NCBI GenBank assembly: GCA_030068145.1
Contig: JAPJBO010000004.1
Coordinates: 434,001 to 498,000 of the forward strand
DNA length: 64,000 nt
Reading direction: 5' to 3'
Origin: Diplonema papillatum
Lineage: Eukaryota > Euglenozoa > Diplonemea > Diplonemida > Diplonemidae
Shown here: in pieces, positions 23,844-33,158 of the stretch
Position numbering within the stretch: the stretch's first letter is position 1
Layout of the letters: each line of letters opens with the position of its first letter
The notes under the pieces: model-generated
What the model saw: the letters and a program-made list of their open reading frames with translations, nothing else
Told to the model about the DNA's origin: nothing
Databases searched by the model: none
Position numbers and translations under genes: made by a program

Positions 23844-24104
23844 CCGTTAGTGTTGCCAACGGCACCCCCGAGGGGGCCCCGGGTGCAACTCCCCTCCCGA
23901 AAAACTGTACTGTTCGGGCGGTTTATTTTGCAGACTCATGTTCTTTATGCGGCATGGTATCGGGATTTGTATCTTTCGTGGCACAAGTAGTGCAGTTTAG
24001 TGGTCTAGCTTGGTTTGCCGTTTATCTTTCTTGTTAGCAAGCACACGAGTGCGAGGTTTGAGGGCAGCAACGCGGCCGGTCCGAAATAAGCCCGAGGTAA
24101 GAAG

Positions 24105-24455
<351 letters not shown>

Positions 24456-24809
24456 CAGCTTCGTTTGAATGTGTGTCTAATAATCAGGGCTTACTCCCAA
24501 TTCTTTTGTTTTTCATTCCGCGAGAGACAGCAATTGAATCCTCAGGATGGATGACTTTCAGGCGTGGAGCACGCAACTTTGCGTGCGTGTGCGTGTATGT
24601 GTGCGTGTGACCCCAAGACGGGGAAATGTGACCGGTTGGAGACAGCAAGCCGAAGCAGCGCAATTTCCTGCGGTTTGTCCCTTCAAGATCCCACTTTGCA
24701 GGCATCGACACTTCGCCGCGTGAACACGCATCGTGCGGCTGTGCTGAGGGCGTCAGGTGCGGATACGGCTGCTTCAAACGGCTGTTCCTGGGAGCGGTTC
24801 ATCAAATAG

Positions 24810-24978
24810 AGCTTCCCGCAGTACGCCGACAAGCAGGAGGCCGAGGCTGCCACGCAGATGGAGCTGCTGGCGCAGGTCCGCCTCACGCACGACGGTTACA
24901 CGCAGAAGAAGCTCCGCAGGTACTTCGCCAACAGGCACCGGCCCAGAGTCGGCCCCAACCACCAGAACTGGGACTTCC
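24810..24978 (+). pseudogene. Possible internal exon or gene fragment
   Basis: Flanked by AAATAG on the left and GTAAGG on the right, this 169-bp stretch has an open frame reading SFPQYADKQEAEAATQMELL, then QVRLTHDGYTQKKLRRYFAN and RHRPRVGPNHQNWDFL. Its composition is protein-like, with an amphipathic helical character, unlike the surrounding microsatellite-derived frames. It would be the only plus-strand host exon in the window. I see no partner exon on either side, so it may be a captured or broken gene piece. No family is recognised. Confidence 0.35.
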
Positions 24979-25514
24979 TGTAAGGTTGCCTTTCCTGGCT
25001 GCAGCTTCAGTCTTCTTCATCATTCCCTGCGAATAGCCTCGAGTGCTGCCAAGCCAGCCACTGTGTTCTTGGCGCTTGGTTTCTAGTCCTGCTGATGGTG
25101 CCGGTTTGGTTTGCAAGTTCTAGCACAAAGGGGAACGAGTTGAACGGGGGTGTAGGAACAGGCAGCTCATTAACAGAACGGTCCCCCGACCCCCAGGCCT
25201 CGCGCTGGGCGATGCGAGAGGCTGGTCGGGTAATACCAAATCCACTGAACTGACGGGAGGGGGGGGGGCTCTCCAGGAACGAGGCGGGGGAGAGAGGGGT
25301 GCTTTTCCTTCTTCCGGCTCCCGGGACGCGGGTGGCCGTTTCGGCTTCTTCTTCGGTGTCACTCCGAAGGTAGGCCAGGTGCGCAGGGGAACAACCAAAG
25401 CGGGATTCACCGCCAGCTCGCTCGTCGACGATGTCCCCGGGGACCGAAGTGTGACGCAAGCACGACGAAGTAGGCAGCATCATTTCGTATTTTCTCGCGA
25501 ACGACCAGCGCCTT

Positions 25515-25745
25515 GGTACCAGGGAAAGCCTGCTACACGGAAGCCAAGCTTCACGTGTTCGGCGGTACTGCAGAGCCACGGGCCTGCGGGTCAAGTGGCT
25601 ACCGATTTCACAAACTAAAGTTATCAAGGCGTGGCGCACCTTGGGGCTTGAACACAAGCTCGTCGAGACGGTCATCCACAGGGCAGAGCGGACGGGGTTG
25701 TGGCACTGTGCTGCCTCGACTCAAGCTTTTGCAAGCTGCGGTTGA
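25515..25745. repeat. Dispersed repeat, partner at 53645
   Basis: About 230 bp, from GGTACCAGGGAAAGCCTGCT to GCAAGCTGCGGTTGAC. Nearly the same block is found at 53645-53876 in the same orientation, with small indels. No long conserved frame is shared, so it looks noncoding. Confidence 0.75.
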
Positions 25746-26111
25746 CCGTCGGAGCGGCCTCTTTCCTTTCCTCTTTCCTTTCGCGAACGACCAGCGCCTT
25801 ATTCGTTTAGTGCAGTTCATGAGCAGCATTTCCAACACCTGCCTGCATATTGTTGCCGCTACCGAGAAGTCATTCCAGTGGGTACTGCGCAAAGAACGCA
25901 TCTATCGCACCAGCAGGCTACCAGGCATACCCTAGTGTGATGAACCTTTCTTCGGAGGGGCTCACGCACGCCTCATCGACTCAGCCTCAAGTCTGCACAA
26001 GTCACGTAACATTCACTCAAAGTGCTGCTGACGTTGCGATTGGGTGAATTCGAGCTATGAATTGTCGGCTGTTTGTCAAGTACACTGGTCATGCGACATT
26101 GGCACTGGTCC

Positions 26112-26678
26112 CTAGAAGTGCTGCTGACCCACCGTGAACAGCGGTTGGCCGAAGCAGAACAACGCCTCAAAGTTCGACTTATACGCAATGCGGGCTACCA
26201 TTGAATAGGGGTCGGGTTCAATAATCTTGCGGGCGCACGTCTTCAGAGACTGTTGATGCTGGGGGTAAGGAACAATGATTTCTGGGATAGAGACGGTGGG
26301 ATAAAAGGAGCACTTCATTGTATCAATACGCTTTTGCGCAGCTCCCCGACGCTCTTTTTGGTTGATGATTTGCGCTGCTCGCGCTCCCCCCTGGCAAGAG
26401 CCTCGATGATGTGCAGCAAATAGCTGCGAAACCCTCGTAAAAATCGGATGCGGGTTTTTCACCCTCCGGCTACGAGAAGTCGGTGTATACGACGTCACAC
26501 ACGTACACCGTGTGCTGGCGGAGCGGTGGGAAACACACAAAAGACCACGAAGAACTGCAGCGTGCATTCGACTACGCAGGAGGTTGCCAGACGCCTTCAA
26601 GATAGATAGCCGGAAGGCCCTCACACTCGTACAACGCGTCAGTGTCGCGCGCGTGCAGCCTAGGACATTTAGGAGCAT
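26112..26678 (-). CDS. Unrecognised 188-residue ORF, weak
   Basis: Open from ATG 26678. The N-terminal ~80 residues are basic, poor in acidic residues and rich in Ser, Thr and Arg (MLLNVLGCTRATLTRCTSVR), resembling an organellar transit peptide. The C-terminal ~65 residues (from MKCSFYPTVSIPEIIVPYP to YKSNFEALFCFGQPLF) have a globular composition. No domain is recognised and no neighbour informs its role. It could equally be a terminal exon preceded by noncoding sequence, or chance. Confidence 0.25.
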   Translation of the reverse strand: MLLNVLGCTRATLTRCTSVRAFRLSILKASGNLLRSRMHAAVLRGLLCVSHRSASTRCTCVTSYTPTSRSRRVKNPHPIFTRVSQLFAAHHRGSCQGGARAAQIINQKERRGAAQKRIDTMKCSFYPTVSIPEIIVPYPQHQQSLKTCARKIIEPDPYSMVARIAYKSNFEALFCFGQPLFTVGQQHF

Positions 26679-27299
26679 CACAGACCTGCTCTTAGCTCGC
26701 TCCTCCGCGCGCTATAAGTCGCGAGCATTCTCGCAATACTCGCTAGAACCTATGCCGCACAGCCACGTCGTCGCACACAGCGGATGAGGCGCAGATGGCA
26801 TCGGTTGCATGTAAATCGAGAACCAGGCTTTCTTGGTGCGAGGCGTCGCCACTCAGACCAGCATCAATTCGTTCATCAGGACACACACTATGTTGAAGTT
26901 TAAAGAGAGAGAGACAAGTACAGGGATGGAGACCAGGGTTTGAACCCGGAAACTGCTGCGGGCAGAGCTAGTCGTGCTATCGAAACATGATATGCCCTGC
27001 GTAACCACGCAGTTACCGCTGGGTTCTGACTCGGGCGTTGGCGGGCAAAAGCTCACCCCTCTTTCCACATGTAGCTTTCTCCAAACCGACGTCTACAAAT
27101 CTGCCCTCCGTGTGAGCTTCACCGATGCTCCGCCATCGTAGGTTGTTGGAGATAGAAAGGCGGGAGCGGATCGATTTCGGAAGGCCTGCCACACGCGGCC
27201 ACGTCGTTGTAGCCTAAAGCTGCGCTCGATCCGGGCGGTCACTTGAGACAGCGAGCCAACAGAGGCCGCCTCGCGTCCTGAGGCCAGTGTGTGGATAAT

Positions 27300-28063
27300 T
27301 GTCTAAGTATGTTGTGTGAACAACAAGATCCACAGCGGTTCCCTCATCAGCAGTGCCTCGGGCCACCTGGGCCCCACTCAGGACACCAAGGAAATGGGTC
27401 CTACCCGAAAGAAGGCCGCGTCTCTCACGGATGCAAGCATGACTCTAGATACCCGCGGCGCACTGGGCACCGAGGACATCGAGTTGTCGACGCCGCTGGC
27501 CCGCTCTGCCAGTGCCAGTATCACTGCCGCCGTTTTTATAGCCGTTACGATGGCCGTTCCACGCGCGCGCTGTATGCGCACTCCTTTTGCCGAAGGCGTG
27601 CCTGCCGCAGAAACATCTGTAGCAAACAGCTTTTTTCGCGGCGAGTTGTCATCCCTGGCCCGGTCAGGCCATCCTACCGTCGTGTTCTCCGGCCATTCGA
27701 TGGACGTGCAGGGTCACTCCATACCCGCACTTTGACAAGCACATGCCGAAAGAATTTGCTACGGCGCACGTAGGGTCTCGTGCGTGAGTCATCGACGTCG
27801 ATAATTGGGGCTCGCGGCCAGTGGCGCATTTAACGGGACGTTTCCGAGCTTGTCACTGACGGCAGGGAACTGTCGACGACGTCGTGGAGACGGTAGAATC
27901 CGAGCGCGAGCTGCTGGACGAGCAGTAGTTCTGCTCCCGCTTCTGGCCGTCGAAGGCGACGTTTCGCTTCTTCGCCAGCTGCGCCGCGTTGCTGCGCGCG
28001 CGGGTGACTCCTGTCCTGCCTCCGACGCCCGTACTTCTCCAAGCCGGCGTTCAGATCGAGCCC
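27300..28063 (-). pseudogene. Degenerate tandem copies of the JMJD6-like gene's 3' end
   Basis: 27733-28063 repeats 28064-28432 almost base for base. It includes the flank beginning TTGACA and the coding tail ending SSVTSSETSR, but lacks about 30 bp of the serine-rich segment. Further downstream, 27496-27615 resembles the coding region at 28455-28590 (GTATCACTGCCGCC matching GCATCACCGCCGCC), and 27680-27720 seems to repeat part of it again. The copies lack the catalytic JmjC core and are out of frame, so they are relics of repeated 3'-end duplication. Confidence 0.65.
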
Positions 28064-28161
28064 TTGACAGACACACGCCGAAAGAATCCGCTGTGGCGCA
28101 TGTAGGGTCTCCTGCGTGAGTCGTTGACGTCGATAATTAGATCTCGCGGCCAGTGGCGCAT

Positions 28162-29427
28162 TTAACGGGACGTTTCCGAGCTTGTCACAGACGACAGGGA
28201 GCTGTCGGTCGCAGACTCGCTGGAGCTGGAGCTCTCCGACGAAGTCGTGGAGACGGTAGAATCCGAGTGCGAGCTGCTGGACGGGCAGTAGTTCCGCTCC
28301 CACTTCTGGCCGTCGAAGGCGACGTTCCGCTTCTTCGCCCGCTGCGCAGCTTTGCTGCACGCGCGGGCCTTCCTGCGGTACCTCCTCTCGTTCCTCCGGC
28401 GCCTGTTCTTCTCCAAGCCGGCGTTCAGATCGAACCCGTCGCGCCGGTCCAGATCCCTGGCCCTCTCGGCCCAACCCGGCATCACCGCCGCCATTTTCTG
28501 GAGCCATTTGACCGACATGCACGGCCGTTCGACGCGCGCGCTGCGCCACACGTTGTCGAAGTTGTGCCTCCCGCAGTAGTTCTGCGTCACGCCGACGGTG
28601 TCGGTGATGTTCATGACGCAGTGCCACCAGCCCCCGGGCACGAAGATGGTCTCCCCTTGCTCCTGTATGAGCTCAAAGACCTCGACTCCCTGGGCCCGAA
28701 GCCTGGGGATGATGTCGACGAAGAAGTTGATGGCCTCATCGTCCTCACCAGGCTTCAGGACCGTGCGGCCCTTGGCCACTTTCTTCGAGACGTCCGGGTG
28801 CAAGAACGCCCACTTCTTCCTGCCGACCAGAAGCGTGTTCCACGCCGAGGTCTGCAGGGGGTCGATGTGCACACACGTGCCAGACCGTTTCGGCCCGGCG
28901 AGGAACCACCGGTACGGTGGGCGATCATCCAGGCAGGCGAACATATCGTCGGGGAAGTACCTCGGGACCGTGTAGCTGCTGGCGATCTGCGCTTTCACCG
29001 CTTTTCCGCCGAGGTTGGAGTCGAAGACGTACAAGGGAGAGTCGTCCGTCTGCCGTTCGACGTATTTCATGTACGTTTTCAGCTTGAGCTTGAGCGTGGT
29101 TCCGTGATCGTCCTTGCCGACCTTGAACTTCTCCTCTCCGAAGCTTTTCAGGAGGCCGCTGTACGACCAGTCACGCGGGCTCCACTCATCTGGGATGCCG
29201 CTTATGAGGACGACTCTGTTCTCTATCTCCAGCTTGCTGAAGTCTTCGTAGGACAGGTTGCGGGCTTCGTATCGGAGCGGCATTCCATACAGCCGGTTCA
29301 CAGCGGCCTCGACTTCAGCGGCCCGCTTCGTCGCGAAGTTGCTGATGCTCCACTCCCGGAGCTTCAGCTCGGACCGCTCCTTCAGCTTCACGCTGTTGAC
29401 CTCATCCTCCCAGTCTTCCTTGTCCAT
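28162..29427 (-). CDS. JMJD6-like JmjC-domain 2-oxoglutarate oxygenase
   Basis: Single-exon gene of 421 residues; ATG 29427 is the first in frame. The sequence tracks JMJD6 throughout: GEEKFKVGKDDHGTTLKLKL, DDSPLYVFDS, PPYRWFLAGPKRSGTCVHID, SAWNTLLVGRKKWAFLHPD and GETIFVPGGWWHCVMNITDT. Fe(II) ligands are His186, Asp188 and His269, close to the human numbering. A basic, Arg-rich stretch (RRRRNERRYRRKARACSK, a likely nuclear signal) and a serine-rich tail end the protein; human JMJD6 also has a polyserine tract. The family hydroxylates lysines of splicing factors and histones and has been reported to demethylate arginine. Nuclear location is inferred. The gene's 3' tail is tandemly duplicated downstream. 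Confidence 0.9.
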   Translation of the reverse strand: MDKEDWEDEVNSVKLKERSELKLREWSISNFATKRAAEVEAAVNRLYGMPLRYEARNLSYEDFSKLEIENRVVLISGIPDEWSPRDWSYSGLLKSFGEEKFKVGKDDHGTTLKLKLKTYMKYVERQTDDSPLYVFDSNLGGKAVKAQIASSYTVPRYFPDDMFACLDDRPPYRWFLAGPKRSGTCVHIDPLQTSAWNTLLVGRKKWAFLHPDVSKKVAKGRTVLKPGEDDEAINFFVDIIPRLRAQGVEVFELIQEQGETIFVPGGWWHCVMNITDTVGVTQNYCGRHNFDNVWRSARVERPCMSVKWLQKMAAVMPGWAERARDLDRRDGFDLNAGLEKNRRRRNERRYRRKARACSKAAQRAKKRNVAFDGQKWERNYCPSSSSHSDSTVSTTSSESSSSSESATDSSLSSVTSSETSR

Positions 29428-31320
29428 ACCGAACGCCGACCCCTCCCTCCACTCTCTCTTCTTCCCCCAATGGTTTTGCGTTGTGTGATGCAACCCGTGT
29501 ACACGGGGGGTTTTCACCCAACCCCGTATTCAAGGCAAAAAAACGAGCCAGACGCGCTAAATGAACAGCCCCGCAGGTTCTGCGCCTGCGGAAACGCAGG
29601 GTGCAGACCTTGAAATGCAGTACAGAAACGTTTTTCGAGCATGCCCACCTAAAGCAGCAGTGACACTTCCTTCTGGCGGAACAGATTGTCATTGAACCGC
29701 CCACCCGACGTTCCAAGGCTGTGCTTTGAAATTGCGCACCTTGTTCCTTGTTCCTTGTCCCTTTAGAGTGGCGGAGGGTACGTATATATGCTGATACATC
29801 CCTAGCCTTGGCCTTTATGAGTTTCGTGGGACGCGGCGCCGAAAAGGACACGTCGACTGCTGGTCCCAATGTAAGCCCCAGCGTTCGCGAACAGACTGCG
29901 GGTAACGAAAGCAACAAAAGCACTTGCGAAGAAGTGTCGGAGAACCACACCAGACGAGCCGGCTACCTTTTTTTTTTTTTTGCTTCTTAGACGCAGGCCT
30001 GTCGCTAAACGGCGTTCTTCATCGTTTTCCATCGTTCCCGGTTTTTGGGCATCGTTCCCGATTCTGGCATTGCGGCGCCGGACTGGGACTGGCCCAGTAG
30101 CTTCAAAAAGAATTCAGCGTCCGCGGCTCAGGTATTCTTGGCTTGTTTATCGTTTTTGCACGAGCAGATGGTCGAGACAAGCACTGGTAAAATCGGCTTG
30201 AAAGGGTGCAAACTACCGTAATTGGAACAATGTTGAACTGGACTAAAGCTGGAACGGGTAAATGATAGACCGGGACACCCGGGGGGTGTCCCAGATAGTC
30301 TTCGGCGTGACTGCACTAGTGGTGGTCCTGCAGCCTCCTATGCCAGCGGCATCTAGGGGTCGAGCGGAGTATTGAGCACCCCAAAGCGCGGGCAAGCACC
30401 AGGGTCGCGATGTTCTGCAAAGTGCGCTAAGTCGCAAACCTCGAAAAATGATGCCGAACCGGGTAAAACCTGGGACACCCAGCTCCATTTTGGGGGTGTC
30501 CCAGGTTTTACCCGGTTCAACATTAATCCAATTACGGTATTTTCTATTTCCCAAACAATCTCCAGAACCGGTGGAATTTTTGATTTAGCGACAGACCTGC
30601 TTCTTAGGCGATGCCGCACACCCTTGCGAAATGAAAGCCTGCCTAGAAGGAGCATCTAAAATCGCATCGCGCCGGAGTGCACCTTTGTAGGTCTTGCCCC
30701 AGAATGGAAGCACAAACGTGGTTCCAAAGAAAAAAGAACGAGCTAAATTGGGAAGAAGTCAGGTGAGAACTTGTGTCATTGACAAAAAAGGGTACCCATG
30801 CGGATCCCAAGGCTATTGCTGGCCAAAATGGGCACGGGATGCAGCTGAAACATAGACAATCACGTGTCGCTCCCCAGTTACGCGTGCACGCATACGGATC
30901 GACCACTGATGCTGTTGCGAACAAACGAACAAACCAGCTCGCCAAACCCGTGCATGATAAAGCATGAAATCACAAGGATCCCTCTACGCTTTTCACTGGT
31001 CTCGATAACCCGAGAAGGAGTCATCGAAACGAAGTTCTTAGCGGTTCTCTTTTCGGCTTCTGCTAAGGCCTTGTTGCGCGGGATCAGCAGGGACTGCCAG
31101 GAGGGTACGCACACCGACGTACGCAAACAGGTTAAGTTGTCATCGAATGCAGCTCAGAGTGTCTCTCCTCTCACGAATTGCTGAACGCCGTTCTGTTTTG
31201 CGTTTCGCAAACGTCTGCCGTTTGGCAGGTTGACGTAGAGGAGGAGAATAAGCTTACCCAAAAGAGAACTGAAGAAAAGTGAGACGAGAGGCACCGGTTC
31301 GTTCGAGAGTCGCTGCCTAC
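29428..31320. other. Intergenic, one MITE, no gene recognised
   Basis: Upstream flank of the JMJD6-like gene, with a T tract at 29969-29981 and the MITE at 30216-30537. Other frames are short and unsupported. Confidence 0.45.
30216..30537. mobile_element. MITE with CCGTAATTGGA TIRs and TA target site
   Basis: Bounded by CCGTAATTGGA and TCCAATTACGG, with TA immediately outside both ends. Contains two foldbacks: GACCGGGACACCC..GGGTGTCCC and ACCGGGTAAAACCTGGGACA facing its inverse. Related to the copy at 8162. It cannot code for a transposase and would depend on a Tc1/mariner-type enzyme elsewhere. Confidence 0.85.
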
Positions 31321-31599
31321 AAGACGTTCATCCTCGCGAGAACAATCGGGTTTGATTGCAATTGCGACGGTGCTTTGAAGAACTGGTTCGACTACCTTGG
31401 CGAAAGCAGATTCGCGCAGTGCAGTGATGACAAACCGGTATTCCACACCACACCCAGGGGGTTCCTTCGGAACGAAAGATGGTAAAGTGACTGTGAGCAT
31501 CGGGTTTGCACTGGACCCCTGCCTCGGAACGACCCGGATCCTATTGTGTTCCAAGGAGTCCGTCCCCTCATTCCATCTGAACCGAAAAGTTAGAACCTC
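31321..31599 (-). CDS. Possible exon of an unrecognised gene
   Basis: Exactly 93 codons open from an acceptor-like CTCACGCAG to a donor-like GTAGGC, phase 0 at both ends. The product reads EVLTFRFRWNEGTDSLEHNR, then LPSFVPKEPPGCGVEYRFVI, with a beta-rich composition. It lies just 3' of the membrane-protein gene on the same strand, but I could not join the two in frame. It could be a downstream exon of an alternative transcript, or a separate gene, or chance. Confidence 0.25.
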
Positions 31600-31743
31600 C
31601 TGCGTGAGCACCGAATCAAGGTCCGAATGCGCAGCTTTTCCCGAGATTTGTCGGCTACAGGCCGACGGATGTCGCCCTCCGTCTCACAGGAAGGATGCAA
31701 ACACGAGCTAGTGGAACCCAGAAGCAACAAAAAACGCCGTATT

Positions 31744-33158
31744 CTACTGCCTGTACCGAATCGACGTCCGCGTGTGCATGTTTTCCCGATACTTGTGTCT
31801 GTAGTCAGAGGCGACACGGCAGGAGTAGTACAAAGCGATCGCGGGCGCCAAAAAGAGCGCGATGCCGACCAACCACATGCCCAGGGCCCCCGGAACATCG
31901 AGGATGGACGAGCAGTACTCGTAGATGACGAACGGCGCGGTCAGGATGAAGGAGACGAGACCGATGACGTATCCGAACGTCAGCCCCATGCAGAAAGACA
32001 TCGCCATCCGCATGAGAACCTCTTCGAATGAGTCTGCGCGACCGCCGCCCAGAATCATGTCCCACCACATGTGGTTCTGCGCCATGTCAACGGCAGCAGT
32101 GAAGCTCTGATGAATGCGCTGGCGATGCTCCGCTAGATGTTGCACGGACACGACTCCGTACAGCGGTTTCATCTGCGTGGTGGTTGGTTTCCCGACTCCC
32201 GGAATCGTGAGCAAAACAAGTCAAGAGTTCTGGTACAACTACAACCTACGGGATCTTCATTGATTGAGCCGGTCCGTCCCTATCTCTTGAAACTGCATCG
32301 AAGTGCCTGCCGCGGTTTATCACAGTGAATCACGGACCACCACGGTCTATCAGGTCCATCCCTAGTCCCTAGAGCTGCATCGAATTGCCCGGTGCTGAAT
32401 TCTGGTCATTCACGGTCTATCAAGAGGGGATGGACCGGCTCATTGATGATATCTCAAAACGGAGGGGGTTGTAGGCAGCACACCTGTTTGCGGAGCAACT
32501 CAACTTCGTATTCAGCCGCTCGCCACTGCTGCTCTGCTTCTCGCACGGCCGGTTCCATTGCCTTGGCAGCCTTGCCTTGCCAGATGAAGCCGTCGTCAAC
32601 AGCACGTTGTTGCTGCTTCATGTCTACGTATCGTTGGCGCAGCGGCTCCGCGTCCATCTCGGCAACCCGAACTTGCGAACGCAAAGCGACGATTTGCTGT
32701 GCGTGTGGTGGGTACTTCAACGCATGGCTGAAACTGACGTCTCAAGCACAAGGTGCCAGCCGAAGCGTGTCCATTTCACCCGAAAGCGCTCCCCAACCGA
32801 TTGGGGGTGTGAATGCGGGAGTGACCTTCCGCAAAGTCAACACGAATTCGCCTGTATTTGGCACCAAATTGCTTTCATGTTCGTCATTTACACCCGATGC
32901 GGGAGTACCGCTCCCGCATCGGGTGTAAATGACGAACATGCCGCACAAACGACCGCAAAATCACTCCCCCATCCGGTTTTGTCCGTTAGTCAGCGTATGC
33001 AAAAGTCGCAGAGCAATAACTCGTATGTAATGATTCCTCAAAGGAGAACTGCACACCTCCTCAGTCGTTGGCATCGCCAGCGCGTCGTCGTCATCGTTCT
33101 CGTACCCATGACTCGCGGACAAGAGCACGCAGAAGCACAGCACGTGCAGGGCGCTCAT
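31744..33158 (-). CDS. Secreted-pathway membrane protein with coiled coil, function unknown
   Basis: Three exons (33057-33158, 32484-32696, 31744-32172), all phase 0, give 247 residues. Both donors read GTGTGC, and both acceptors end in a C/A-rich tract plus CAG. Exon 1 encodes a signal peptide (SALHVLCFCVLLSASHG) followed by an acidic stretch. Exon 2 encodes a charged helix, about residues 35-105, with coiled-coil character (EAEQQWRAAEYEVELLRKQ). Exon 3 has two hydrophobic segments (MSFCMGLTFGYVIGLVSFIL and MWLVGIALFLAPAIALYY) that should span the membrane. The protein is probably in the ER or another endomembrane, with the coiled coil lumenal; this topology is inference. I do not recognise the family. 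Its introns carry a MITE-like element and a perfect hairpin. Confidence 0.6.
32266..32441. mobile_element. Intron-borne MITE (family C)
   Basis: Lies in intron 2 of the membrane-protein gene. Ends are GAGCCGGTCCGTCCCT and the near-inverse AGGGGATGGACCGGCTC, with ATTGAT on both flanks as a likely target duplication. A homologous copy of the same length (57112-57285) lies in intron 1 of SRP54. Both share CTGCATCGAA, CCACGGTCTATCAGGT and ATCCCTA. No coding capacity. Confidence 0.75.
32876..32940. repeat. Perfect 30-bp inverted repeat in an intron
   Basis: CATGTTCGTCATTTACACCC... through GCGGGAG is followed, after a 5-base spacer, by its exact reverse complement. It lies in intron 1 of the membrane-protein gene. 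The transcript would form a 30-bp hairpin with no mismatch. Confidence 0.9.

Larger units (their letters stand above)
24979..27295. other. Intergenic stretch with one dispersed repeat and one weak ORF
   Basis: Apart from the dispersed repeat at 25515-25745 and the minus-strand frame at 26112-26678, I find nothing here that supports a gene. A B-box-like GGTTCAAACCC on the minus strand near 26935 does not belong to a foldable tRNA. Confidence 0.4.

Noticed and set aside
26930-27020. Possible tRNA on the minus strand (GGTTCAAACCC B-box)
   Set aside because: The T-arm is acceptable, but no A-box, D-arm, anticodon arm or acceptor stem can be fitted at proper distances. It could be a tRNA-derived SINE relic, but only one copy was seen.
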